Both the position numbers and the translations under genes were made by a program. 58,118 bases of DNA from assembly GCA_964629325.1 (NCBI GenBank), contig CAZVSC010000013.1:1-58118 (forward strand). The letters run 5' to 3'. Below, piece after piece: positions 31,435-39,602 of this stretch. The notes beneath the pieces were generated by a model that was not told the DNA's origin, ran no database searches, and saw nothing but the letters and a program-made list of their open reading frames with translations. Numbering within the stretch: the first letter of the stretch is position 1; each line of letters starts with the position of its first letter. The DNA comes from Eutrophocola sp964629325. Lineage in GTDB: Bacteria > Pseudomonadota > Gammaproteobacteria > Pseudomonadales > Pseudohongiellaceae.

Positions 31435-31755
31435 TTATCCCTTTATCGTCTCTTTGTATCTTTCCACATTCGATAAATGCGGTTTCTGCTCAGCAGCCTT
31501 GCGATAGATCAGCGCAATCTTGCCAATGGTCTGGACCAGCTCCGCCTGTTGTGATTCACAAATTTCCCCGATAACAGCCTTCCTGTCCTCACGGTCTTCA
31601 GACACAATCCTGACCTTGATGAGTTCGTGATCCGAGAGGGCGCGATTGATTTCGGCCAGCACATTTTCCGTGAGGCCGTTGGCAACGATAACCACGGGAT
31701 CCAGATGGTGGCCAATACTGCGGTACTTTCGCTGGGTTTTTTTGTCTAATGGCAT
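31435..31755 (-). CDS. yhbY: YhbY, CRM-domain RNA-binding ribosome assembly protein
   Basis: A 106-residue protein whose core (LDKKTQRKYRSIGHHLDPVVIVANGLTENVLAEINRALSDHELIKVRI) is the CRM/YhbY domain; the GxxG-like loop is replaced as usual by the family consensus. E. coli YhbY binds pre-50S ribosomes. The C-terminal ETIKG-stop is encoded by the inverted repeat arm at 31430-31450, so the tail may have been remodelled by that repeat. It is divergent from rlmE with 60 bases between; the minus strand there has a TACAAT box. Confidence 0.94.
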   Translation of the reverse strand: MPLDKKTQRKYRSIGHHLDPVVIVANGLTENVLAEINRALSDHELIKVRIVSEDREDRKAVIGEICESQQAELVQTIGKIALIYRKAAEQKPHLSNVERYKETIKG

Positions 31756-31815
31756 CGAGTTTCAGCCGGTCTTTAAAGGGCTGCGCATTGTACAGGAAAG
31801 AAAGCGGGTTGTTAC

Positions 31816-32439
31816 ATGTCTAAATCCAAAAGCAGCAAGAACTGGCTGAAGGAGCACGAAGACGACGCCTGGGTGAAAAAGTCGCGGGCTGAGGGTTATC
31901 GCTCCCGCGCCAGTTACAAGCTGCTCGAGATCCAGAAATCCGATCGTCTCATCAGGCCGGGCATGACGGTTGTGGACCTGGGCTGCGCCCCGGGCGGCTG
32001 GTCCCAGGTCGCGGCCAGCCTGGTGGGCAGCCAGGGCCGGGTTATCGCCTCGGACATCCTGGCGATGGATCCGGTACCCGGTGTTGATTTCGTGCAGGGT
32101 GATTTCACCGAGGAAGCCTGCTTCCGGGAAATCCTGGCACTCGTTCCCGGGGACAGGGGCGTGGACCTTGTAATTTCGGATATGGCCCCCAATTTAAGCG
32201 GTATGGCAGCCATCGATCAGCCCAGGTCGATGCACCTGATTGAACTGGCGCTGGATTTTGCCCGTACAACCCTGAAACCAGGTGGAGCCCTGCTCACCAA
32301 GGTGTTCCAGGGGGAGGGGTTCGAAGCACTGCTCAGGGACATGCGCAGTGAATTTACCCAGGTTGTGAACAGAAAACCTGACGCCTCCCGGTCCCGTTCC
32401 AAGGAGTTATATCTTCTGGCCAAAGGCTATAAACCCTGA
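31816..32439 (+). CDS. rlmE: 23S rRNA (U2552-2'-O)-methyltransferase RlmE (FtsJ)
   Basis: A 207-residue enzyme with a SAM-binding Rossmann core (GMTVVDLGCAPGGWSQVAASLVG) and DMAPNLSGMAAIDQPRSMHL. The catalytic K-D-K-E set fits SYKLLEI, ISDMAPN, LLTKVFQGEGF and RSKELYLLAKGYK. It methylates the 23S A loop late in 50S assembly. It is divergent from yhbY and upstream of ftsH, the classic ftsJ-ftsH order, but 182 bases apart, so ftsH probably has its own promoter. Confidence 0.98.
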   Translation: MSKSKSSKNWLKEHEDDAWVKKSRAEGYRSRASYKLLEIQKSDRLIRPGMTVVDLGCAPGGWSQVAASLVGSQGRVIASDILAMDPVPGVDFVQGDFTEEACFREILALVPGDRGVDLVISDMAPNLSGMAAIDQPRSMHLIELALDFARTTLKPGGALLTKVFQGEGFEALLRDMRSEFTQVVNRKPDASRSRSKELYLLAKGYKP

Positions 32440-32621
32440 AAAACCGGCGCAAACCCGCGGAATTGCTGGGGTTATAAGCGGCGATTACTGTAGGCAAAGT
32501 GGCTAAATAATGTAAGAATTGAACCAGGATTGATGCTGGTTATGGAATAATTCATGGAACTGCGTTGGGCAGTTTCAGTCGCTTCCGAAGTGGCGCAAAC
32601 GCACTAGAGAGGGATAAGCCC

Positions 32622-34577
32622 TTGAATGATATGGCAAAAAATTTACTCCTGTGGATGATTATTGCGGCGGTCCTGCTGACCGTGTTCAATAATTTCAACC
32701 AGCCCAGCACTGCCGAGCAGCTGGATTACTCAGACTTCATCCGCGAGGTGCAGCAGGGTAACGTCAGCGAGGTCACCATCAGCGGCGTCAATATCGTCGG
32801 CCAGAAAAGCAACGGCACACGCTTCAATACCATCCGGCCCTACATCGAGGATCCGAAGCTCATCGATGACCTGTTATCCCATGATGTGCGGATCAGGGGC
32901 CAGGAGCCGGAACAGCAGAGTATCTGGACACAACTGCTCGTTGCCTCGTTCCCGATTCTTATCATAATTGCCGTGTTCATGTTCTTCATGCGGCAGATGC
33001 AGGGTGGTGGCGTTGGTGGCAAGGGCGGCCCGATGGCATTCGGCAAGAGCAAGGCCAAGATGCTCACCGAGGACCAGGTCAAGGTCACCTTCGCGGATGT
33101 TGCCGGCGTCGATGAGGCCAAAGCGGACGTCAAGGAACTGGTGGACTTCCTGCGCGAGCCCGACAAGTTCCAGCGCCTGGGCGGCCGCATTCCCCGCGGT
33201 ATTCTCATGGTCGGCCAGCCGGGTACCGGCAAGACCCTTCTTGCCAAGGCCATTGCCGGCGAGGCAAAAGTTCCTTTCTTTTCAATCTCCGGTTCAGACT
33301 TCGTGGAAATGTTCGTCGGCGTCGGTGCATCACGCGTGCGTGACATGTTTGACCAGGCCAAGAAGCAGTCTCCCTGCATCATCTTCATCGATGAAATCGA
33401 TGCCGTGGGTCGTCATCGCGGCGCCGGTGTAGGTGGAGGCCATGACGAACGCGAACAGACACTGAACCAGCTGCTGGTGGAAATGGATGGCTTCGATGGC
33501 AATGAAGGTGTCATTGTAATTGCCGCCACTAACCGTCCCGACGTCCTTGATCCCGCGTTGCTGCGTCCGGGTCGATTCGATCGCCAGGTGGTGGTTGGCC
33601 TGCCTGACATCCGCGGGCGTGAACAGATCCTTAAAGTGCATATGCGCAAGGTGCCGATTTCAGATGGGGTCGACGAGTCCGTCCTGGCGCGTGCCACACC
33701 CGGATTCTCCGGCGCCGATCTCGCCAACCTGGTCAACGAGGCGGCCCTGTTTGCCGCCCGCTCCAGCAAGCAGCGCGTGACCATGGAGGAATTCGAGAAG
33801 GCCAAGGACAAGATCATGATGGGCGCCGAGCGCAAGTCCATGGTCATGTCCGATAAGGAAAAACTGAATACCGCCTACCATGAAGCAGGCCACGCCATTG
33901 TCGGCCGTCTGGTACCCGAGCATGATCCTGTCTACAAGGTCAGTATCATTCCCCGTGGGCGGGCACTTGGTGTCACCATGTTCCTGCCGGAAGAGGATCG
34001 CTACAGCCACAGCAAAACCAGCATCCTGAGCCAAATATGCAGCTTGTACGGGGGCCGTATTGCCGAGGAACTGACCCTGGGCAGCGAAGGCGTCACCACG
34101 GGTGCCTCGAACGATATCCATCGCGCCACCCAGATGGCCCATAACATGGTCAAGAAATGGGGGCTTTCAGAACGCCTGGGTCCGCTGCAGTACGACGACG
34201 AGGAAGATCACGTCTTCCTGGGCCGTTCGGCAGCATCCGGCTCCAGCAAGGTGTTGTCATCAGACACCACCAAGGCAATCGACGAGGAAGTGCGTAACAT
34301 TATTGATACCTGTTATGGGCGCGCCAAGAATATCCTCGAGGAAAACCGCGACAAGCTGGAAGCCATGAAGGACGCCCTGCTGGAATGGGAAACCATCGAC
34401 GCCGGACAGATCGACGACATCATGGCAGGCAAGAAGCCGCGTGCACCAGCCGGATGGCATGATGACGACTACGGCTCCGGCAAGACGGTTTCCGCCGCGC
34501 CGGAAGAGGACAAGAAAACCAAACAGGACGAAAAGGATTCTGGCAAACCCATTGGCGGGCCTGCCGGTGAACACTGA
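32622..34577 (+). CDS. ftsH: ATP-dependent zinc metalloprotease FtsH
   Basis: A 651-residue membrane AAA+ protease. The TTG at 32622 (MNDMAKNLLLW) has AGAGAGGG nine bases upstream; ATG 32631 is the alternative and lacks a well-spaced site. Two membrane segments flank a periplasmic domain (about 1-130). Walker A GQPGTGKT is at 198-205, Walker B IIFIDEIDAVG, and the SRH region ATNRPDVLDPALLRPGRFDR. The zinc site HEAGH is at 420-424. A polar tail ends the protein. It degrades misassembled membrane proteins, sigma-32 and LpxC in relatives. Confidence 0.98.
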   Translation: MNDMAKNLLLWMIIAAVLLTVFNNFNQPSTAEQLDYSDFIREVQQGNVSEVTISGVNIVGQKSNGTRFNTIRPYIEDPKLIDDLLSHDVRIRGQEPEQQSIWTQLLVASFPILIIIAVFMFFMRQMQGGGVGGKGGPMAFGKSKAKMLTEDQVKVTFADVAGVDEAKADVKELVDFLREPDKFQRLGGRIPRGILMVGQPGTGKTLLAKAIAGEAKVPFFSISGSDFVEMFVGVGASRVRDMFDQAKKQSPCIIFIDEIDAVGRHRGAGVGGGHDEREQTLNQLLVEMDGFDGNEGVIVIAATNRPDVLDPALLRPGRFDRQVVVGLPDIRGREQILKVHMRKVPISDGVDESVLARATPGFSGADLANLVNEAALFAARSSKQRVTMEEFEKAKDKIMMGAERKSMVMSDKEKLNTAYHEAGHAIVGRLVPEHDPVYKVSIIPRGRALGVTMFLPEEDRYSHSKTSILSQICSLYGGRIAEELTLGSEGVTTGASNDIHRATQMAHNMVKKWGLSERLGPLQYDDEEDHVFLGRSAASGSSKVLSSDTTKAIDEEVRNIIDTCYGRAKNILEENRDKLEAMKDALLEWETIDAGQIDDIMAGKKPRAPAGWHDDDYGSGKTVSAAPEEDKKTKQDEKDSGKPIGGPAGEH

Positions 34578-34600
34578 TATTCCTGTAGCAAGGTAAGCAT

Positions 34601-34628
34601 GACAAGGAGCTCGCATGAGCTCCTTGTC
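34601..34628 (+). promoter_or_regulatory. Perfect 12-bp hairpin enclosing the folP ribosome binding site and start codon
   Basis: The arms at 34601-34612 and 34617-34628 pair perfectly around the loop GCAT. AAGGAG (34604-34609) is inside the left arm and the ATG at 34615 starts in the loop. It could be a weak terminator for ftsH (only TCGTTT follows) or an element that hides the folP start. Confidence 0.75.
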
Positions 34629-35544
34629 GTTTAACCCTAACCAATCTCTTCGCATGACACAGCACTCCCCGTTGTTTGACTTCGCCGGCAAGACGCTCGA
34701 TCTGTCCGTGTCCCATGTCATGGGAATCCTCAATATCACGCCCGACTCCTTTTCCGACGGCGGCGAGTTGTTGTCGGAACATGGCCATGTGCAGTTGGAC
34801 AAGGTGATGCGGCGGGCGGAGTCGATGGTGAAGGCGGGCGCCGCCATTCTCGATGTTGGCGGCGAATCCACACGGCCGGGTGCAGCCGAGGTCGGCAGTG
34901 ACCAGGAAATCAATCGTGTCATGCCGGTAGTCGAGGCCATTCGAAAGAACTTCGACGTGATCGTTTCGGTGGACACCAGCAATCCCGAGCTCATGGTCCT
35001 GTGCCCGGAAGCCGGCGTGGGCCTGATCAATGATGTCAGGGCCCTGGGCAGGGAAGGCGCCCTGGAGGCCTGCGCGGCATCGGGACTGCCAGTTTGCCTG
35101 ATGCATATGCAGGGCACCCCGAAGGATATGCAGGACAATCCCACCTATGCCGATGTCATCAAAGAGGTTGCCGGCTTCCTGGATGCCAGGGTCAATGCTT
35201 GCCTTAAAGCCGGTATCAGGAGGGAAGGCATTTTGCTGGATCCCGGCTTCGGCTTCGGGAAAACCCTTGACCACAATCTGGAACTGTTGGGCAGACTTGA
35301 TGAACTGCAGCGGTTAGAATTGCCGCTGTTGATTGGTGTTTCACGCAAAAGAATGATCGGCATGATCACCGGTCGGCGGGAAAAGGACAGGTTGCAGGGC
35401 AGTGTGGCGGCCGCGGTCATGGGTGTCATGAACGGGGGCAGGATCGTAAGAACCCACGATGTGGCCGAAACCATCGACGCACTCAAAATCTGCAATGCAG
35501 TGCTGGAAAGACTGAATTGCCGGCAGAGCCGGGCCATAAATTAG
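34615..35544 (+). CDS. folP: Dihydropteroate synthase FolP
   Basis: A 309-residue TIM-barrel enzyme of folate synthesis joining pABA to the pterin pyrophosphate, and the sulfonamide target. Motifs are VMGILNITPDSFSDGG, AILDVGGESTRPGA, VSVDTSNPE, INDVRALG, LPVCLMHMQGTPKDMQ, LLDPGFGFGKTLDHN and GVSRKRMIG. Start 34615 has AAGGAG five bases upstream but sits in a perfect hairpin. ATG 34654 (MTQHSPLFDF) gives a length nearer the E. coli enzyme but lacks a ribosome site; either is possible. glmM follows after 19 bases, as in E. coli. Confidence 0.96.
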   Translation: MSSLSFNPNQSLRMTQHSPLFDFAGKTLDLSVSHVMGILNITPDSFSDGGELLSEHGHVQLDKVMRRAESMVKAGAAILDVGGESTRPGAAEVGSDQEINRVMPVVEAIRKNFDVIVSVDTSNPELMVLCPEAGVGLINDVRALGREGALEACAASGLPVCLMHMQGTPKDMQDNPTYADVIKEVAGFLDARVNACLKAGIRREGILLDPGFGFGKTLDHNLELLGRLDELQRLELPLLIGVSRKRMIGMITGRREKDRLQGSVAAAVMGVMNGGRIVRTHDVAETIDALKICNAVLERLNCRQSRAIN

Positions 35545-35563
35545 AATAAAAGGTAAGCATCCC

Positions 35564-36922
35564 GTGGGGAAAAAATACTTTGGTACTGACGGTATCAGGG
35601 GCATGGTGGGTACTTATCCCATCACACCCGATTTCGTCCTCAAGCTTGGCTGGGCCACGGGCAAGGTCTTTGCACAGCAGGGCGGTGGCAAGATACTTAT
35701 CGGCAAGGACACCCGGATTTCGGGCTACATGTTCGAATCTTCGCTGGAAGCAGGCCTGACTTCAGCCGGCATGGATATCAACCTGCTCGGTCCCATGCCG
35801 ACTCCTGCCGTTGCCTACCTTACCCGCACCTTCCAGGCTCAGGCTGGTATCGTGATCAGCGCATCCCATAACGGCTTCCAGGACAACGGCATCAAGTTCT
35901 TTTCCGGTGACGGTACCAAACTGCCCGACGAGGTCGAACTGGCGATCGAAGCGGCGATGGATAGTGAGCTGACCACCGTGGAGTCGGCGAAGATCGGCAA
36001 GGCATCACGTATAGTCGATGCCAGCGGCCGCTATATCGAATTCTGCAAAGGCACGGTGCCGAGCAACCTGCGGCTGAAGGGGATGTCCATCGTCGTTGAT
36101 TGCGCCAATGGCGCCACCTACCACATTGCGCCCAATGTGTTCAGGGAACTGGGTGCCAACGTCACCACGCTGGCCGCCGAACCGGATGGTCTGAATATCA
36201 ACCGGGACTGCGGTTCCACCCATCCCCAGAAACTGGTGGCAAAGGTCCTCGAGCTGAAAGCTGATCTGGGCATCGCCTTTGACGGTGACGGTGACCGCGT
36301 CGTCATGGTGGATCACAAAGGTGAACTGGTGGATGGTGATGAGCTGCTATTCATCATCGCCCGCTACAAGCTGGGTAAATCCGGCCAGTTCAGCAAGGAC
36401 CAGGGCATTATCGGCACGGTGATGAGCAACCTGGGACTGGAGCTCGCCCTGAAGGAGCTGGGTATTCCGTTCCGCCGCACCATGGTGGGCGACCGCTATG
36501 TGATGGCGGAATTGCTGACAAGGCAGTGGCTGTTCGGGGGTGAATCCTCGGGTCATATCATTTGCCTGGATGAAACTTCCACGGGTGACGGCATCGTGTC
36601 GGCCCTGCAGGTACTTGCGGCAATGCAGGTGTTCGGCCAGAGCCTGAACGAAATCAAGCACGGCATGGTGAAATTCCCCCAGACCATGATCAATGTACGT
36701 ATCGCCAGCAAGGATGGGCTGGATGACAACAAGGCCATCAAGGCGGCTGTCGCCAGCGCCGAAAAGGAGCTGGGCAACACAGGCCGGGTGCTGCTTCGGC
36801 CTTCCGGGACGGAACCGGTTGTGCGTGTCATGGTGGAGGGAGAAAACGGGGATCAGGTAAGTCGCCTGGCGACTGAAATCGCCGAGGTCGTGACTGCGCA
36901 AATGCAACAGAACGTTGCCTGA
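35564..36922 (+). CDS. glmM: Phosphoglucosamine mutase GlmM
   Basis: A 452-residue enzyme converting glucosamine-6-P to glucosamine-1-P for peptidoglycan and LPS. The GTG start gives MGKKYFGTDGIRGMVG with AAGGT upstream. The phosphoserine loop is SASHNG with Ser101 (the usual SASHNP has Pro; here Gly104). The metal loop DGDGDR, the sugar loop GGESSGHI and the phosphate loop RPSGTEPVVRVMVEGE are intact. It is coupled to folP upstream. Confidence 0.97.
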   Translation: MGKKYFGTDGIRGMVGTYPITPDFVLKLGWATGKVFAQQGGGKILIGKDTRISGYMFESSLEAGLTSAGMDINLLGPMPTPAVAYLTRTFQAQAGIVISASHNGFQDNGIKFFSGDGTKLPDEVELAIEAAMDSELTTVESAKIGKASRIVDASGRYIEFCKGTVPSNLRLKGMSIVVDCANGATYHIAPNVFRELGANVTTLAAEPDGLNINRDCGSTHPQKLVAKVLELKADLGIAFDGDGDRVVMVDHKGELVDGDELLFIIARYKLGKSGQFSKDQGIIGTVMSNLGLELALKELGIPFRRTMVGDRYVMAELLTRQWLFGGESSGHIICLDETSTGDGIVSALQVLAAMQVFGQSLNEIKHGMVKFPQTMINVRIASKDGLDDNKAIKAAVASAEKELGNTGRVLLRPSGTEPVVRVMVEGENGDQVSRLATEIAEVVTAQMQQNVA

Positions 36923-37081
36923 GGCGGCGTCAGCAATCACTTTTCGGAAGCGGATCGCTACACCCCCGGGATAACCCGCAAACCCCTGAATTTACTTGCC
37001 TTCGCGTGCTTGCTTTCTTGCATATACCCCCCATCTTGGTTAGTATTGGCGCCCATTTTTGGGGGTCGAAATCCGTTAGTC

Positions 37082-37834
37082 ATGCGAAAAGGTCTTGTAG
37101 CCGCTAACTGGAAGATGAATGGTAGCCGTGACAGCAATACGGCACTGCTCAAAGCGCTGGTGGCCGGCCTCGATGGCGGCGCCGCCCCCGACGTGCTGGT
37201 ATGTCCTCCTGCAGTATATCTTCAGCAGGCTGGCGAGTTGCTCAAGGGAAGCAACATCATGCTGGGCGCCCAGAATATGCATGACCAGCAGGCCGGCGCG
37301 TTTACCGGAGAAATCTCGGCGCCGATGCTGAAGGATCTTGGCTGCAGTCACGTGATTATCGGGCACTCCGAAAGACGGGAAATTTTCGGGGAAAGCGATG
37401 CGTTAATCGCTGACAAGTTTGCTGCGGCCCTGGCGAACTCGCTCAGCCCGGTGCTGTGCATTGGCGAGACGCAGGCACAGCGCGAGGCCGGCGAAACAGA
37501 AGCCACCGTGCTGCGGCAACTGGATGCAGTCCTGCAGCAGGTTGGAGCGGATGCCTTTGCAGATGCCGTGATTGCTTACGAGCCGGTCTGGGCCATCGGC
37601 ACAGGCTTGACGGCAACACCGGACCAGGCGCAGGAAATGCATGACCTGATACGCGGCACCCTGGCCAGGCATAATGCCGAAGTGGCTGGCGCAATCCGGG
37701 TTTTGTACGGCGGCAGTGTGAAGGCGGATAATGCCGCCGAACTGTTTGCCCAGCCGGATATCGATGGCGCCCTGGTAGGCGGAGCCTCGCTGGTGGCAGA
37801 CGATTTTTTGACGATTTGTTCGAGTTACAACTGA
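37082..37834 (+). CDS. tpiA: Triosephosphate isomerase TpiA
   Basis: A 250-residue TIM barrel. Catalytic residues are Lys11 (AANWKMNG), His in GHSERRE and Glu in AYEPVWAIGTG; the phosphate loop is YGGSVKADNAAEL. It interconverts DHAP and glyceraldehyde-3-P. ATG 37082 gives the family N-terminus; a frame from 37010 has a chance leader. The 159 bases after glmM hold C5/G5 inverted sequences but no clear terminator. secG follows after 37 bases, the common tpiA-secG pairing. Confidence 0.98.
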   Translation: MRKGLVAANWKMNGSRDSNTALLKALVAGLDGGAAPDVLVCPPAVYLQQAGELLKGSNIMLGAQNMHDQQAGAFTGEISAPMLKDLGCSHVIIGHSERREIFGESDALIADKFAAALANSLSPVLCIGETQAQREAGETEATVLRQLDAVLQQVGADAFADAVIAYEPVWAIGTGLTATPDQAQEMHDLIRGTLARHNAEVAGAIRVLYGGSVKADNAAELFAQPDIDGALVGGASLVADDFLTICSSYN

Positions 37835-37871
37835 GACAGGGCGGCAGGCTCCTGTCCAAACGAGAGAATTT

Positions 37872-38345
37872 ATGGAATCACTGATAATTTTTGTTCATGT
37901 CATAGCCGCAATTGCCATTACCGGCCTGGTGCTCATACAGCAGGGCAAAGGTGCGGACATGGGCGCTTCCTTCGGCAGCGGCGCATCCCAGACGATTTTC
38001 GGCAGCTCTGGCAGCGGCAATGCCCTGACCAAATCAACCAGCATCATGGCAACCATCTTTTTCATCACCAGTCTCGGGCTGGCGATAATTGCCAGGCAGC
38101 AGGCCGACATCACCATCGATGATGGCGGTCTTATCCAGAACCTTGACGAGATCACTGCCCAGCAACAGGCCGCTGCAACCCGTCAGGCTGCAGACGACAT
38201 TCCCGTAGTGGCTGCTGCCGCTGATGAAGGCGATGTGCCAGTGCTGGATGCCCTGTCGGAGTCAGATATACCTGAAATAATCGAGCAAGCACTGGATACA
38301 GTTGATGAGGCGTCCAGCCTGGTTGAAGGACAAACAGAGGAATAA
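37872..38345 (+). CDS. secG: Preprotein translocase subunit SecG
   Basis: A 157-residue protein with two membrane segments (LIIFVHVIAAIAITGLVLI and MATIFFITSLGLAIIA) flanking the conserved QQGKGADMGASFGSGASQTIFGSSGSGNALTK loop. The C-terminus is a long acidic, Ala-rich tail of about 80 residues, so the protein is longer than the roughly 110 residues of E. coli SecG. It supports the SecYEG channel. tRNA-Leu(GAG) begins at the base after the stop codon. Confidence 0.96.
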   Translation: MESLIIFVHVIAAIAITGLVLIQQGKGADMGASFGSGASQTIFGSSGSGNALTKSTSIMATIFFITSLGLAIIARQQADITIDDGGLIQNLDEITAQQQAAATRQAADDIPVVAAAADEGDVPVLDALSESDIPEIIEQALDTVDEASSLVEGQTEE

Positions 38346-38430
38346 GCCGACGTGGTGGAATTGGTAGACACGCTATCTTGAGGGGGTAGTGACGAAAGTC
38401 GTGCCGGTTCAAGTCCGGCCGTCGGCACCA
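38346..38430 (+). tRNA. tRNA-Leu (GAG)
   Basis: An 85-base cloverleaf: acceptor GCCGACG/CGTCGGC, discriminator A, encoded CCA, anticodon stem CTATC/GGTAG with loop TTGAGGG (anticodon GAG), a class II variable arm, and T arm GCCGG TTCAAGT CCGGC. It starts directly after the secG stop, as leuU does in E. coli. Confidence 0.97.
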
Positions 38431-38640
38431 AATAATGAGAGGGGATTCGCCAATCTCCTCGACTTCACAGAGACGAGAGTGTGAGGTTGCAGTAAGCCGG
38501 GGCCGTAAGGCTCCAGCCAAGGCAAGTTTCCGGAATTTGGAAGCCAATGCGTCCTGAGCGTCCCTGTATCCCGGGAGCCGGAATCAGGACGACCCGGGAA
38601 ATCAGTAAATACGGGGTCTGCAGGGGAAATGGGGTCGAGT
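38431..38640 (+). other. Structured gap between the tRNA-Leu and metY promoters, no gene assigned
   Basis: No credible coding frame. A 9-bp stem GAGGGGATT/AATCTCCTC (38439-38460) follows the tRNA without a T tract and may be a processing or 3'-end structure. A TCCCGGG/CCCGGGA pair lies at about 38571-38600. Nothing else is recognised. Confidence 0.4.
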
Positions 38641-38646
38641 TTGACC

Positions 38647-38675
38647 TTGACCATATCCCGCAGTCCTCCTATAAT
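38647..38675 (+). promoter_or_regulatory. Strong sigma-70 promoter for tRNA-fMet and the nusA operon
   Basis: TTGACC, a 17-base spacer, then a perfect TATAAT. The start point is near 38682, about 50 nt before the tRNA. In E. coli the equivalent metY promoter drives the whole metY-rimP-nusA-infB operon. Confidence 0.85.
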
Positions 38676-38730
38676 TCCCGGCCTTTCCTCTGGGGTAAAT
38701 TTCCGGCGGAAAGAAGAGAAGTTGATTAGT

Positions 38731-38807
<77 letters not shown>

Positions 38808-38854
38808 ATTTCTCGCCGATGCAGGCCTGTTAGAGCCTGCAGGTTTATCAGGAA

Positions 38855-38919
38855 GGCAGCTCGTCGGGCTTGGCTCTTTATAAACCACGGGGAGGCAGCA
38901 GGTTCAATCCTGCCCCCGT
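38855..38919 (+). pseudogene. Decayed copy of the initiator tRNA
   Basis: GGCAGCTCGTCGGGCT (38855-38870) is identical to the D-arm/anticodon-stem part of the tRNA at 38731-38807. AGGTTCAATCCTGCCCCCG (about 38900-38918) matches its T arm and 3' acceptor strand with one base deleted. The 5' acceptor strand, the anticodon and CCA are lost, so it cannot work as a tRNA. Confidence 0.75.
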
Positions 38920-38968
38920 TGAGAAATTATCGGGATCCAGGCGGACGTTCCGCCGGTTTCCAAACCAG

Positions 38969-38990
38969 AAGCCCCTATATGGGGCTTTTT
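38969..38990 (+). terminator. Intrinsic terminator 1 in the metY-rimP leader
   Basis: AAGCCCC/GGGGCTT stem, loop TATAT, and five T residues. It is preceded by a GGCGGA-CGT-TCCGCC hairpin at 38940-38954. Confidence 0.8.
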
Positions 38991-39013
38991 AGTCGGTGCG
39001 AAAGTTGTGGAAG

Positions 39014-39034
39014 TGGGCCTAGGGCCCATTTTTT
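39014..39034 (+). terminator. Intrinsic terminator 2 in the metY-rimP leader
   Basis: TGGGCC/GGCCCA stem with loop TAG and six T residues, ending 24 bases before the rimP ATG. Two terminators in series ahead of rimP-nusA-infB suggest leader control. Confidence 0.7.
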
Positions 39035-39058
39035 GTTTAGCAAGAATGTGATTTGACG

Positions 39059-39514
39059 ATGAGCAGGCGAGCAACGGAACTGGGTGAATTACTGGAGCCT
39101 GCCATCAATGCACTGGGGTTCAGGCTCTGGGGCATTGAGTACATTCCGCAGGGCAGGCATTCCATGCTGCGGGTGTACCTGGACAAGGAGGGGGGTATCG
39201 ACATCGAGGATTGTGCGCTGGCCAGCCGCCAGATCAGCAGCATTCTCGATGTGGAGGATCCGATCAGCGGCGAATATACCCTCGAGGTATCCTCGCCAGG
39301 CATCGACAGGACATTGTTTAAGCTAGACCAGTTCAATGAGTATCTGGGCTGGCATGTAACACTGAAGTTGACGGAAAACTTCGAAAAGCGAAGGAATTTT
39401 ACCGGCCAGCTAAAGGCAGTGGTCGATGATGAAGTAGTCATCATCATCGGCGACGAGGAATACACCATTCCTTACGAGTTGATAGACAAGGCCAGCCTGG
39501 TCAGCCAGGTCTGA
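39059..39514 (+). CDS. rimP: Ribosome maturation factor RimP
   Basis: A 151-residue protein of family length. The alpha/beta N-terminal domain has LLEPAINALGFRLWGIEYIPQGRHSMLRVYLDKEGGIDIEDCALASRQISSILDVEDPI and YTLEVSSPGIDRTLF; the C-terminal Sm-like domain follows. It helps 30S maturation. The ATG at 39059 has no strong ribosome site. It is first protein gene of the nusA operon, downstream of two terminators. Confidence 0.96.
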   Translation: MSRRATELGELLEPAINALGFRLWGIEYIPQGRHSMLRVYLDKEGGIDIEDCALASRQISSILDVEDPISGEYTLEVSSPGIDRTLFKLDQFNEYLGWHVTLKLTENFEKRRNFTGQLKAVVDDEVVIIIGDEEYTIPYELIDKASLVSQV

Positions 39515-39602
39515 GTCGATACTGAAGAGTTAGCAGCCTGGCTGCAGTAAAGCCAGGTTTACAGGTTATTCCCGGTCAGGGAGTGTTAAAGGTAACTTTG
39601 AG

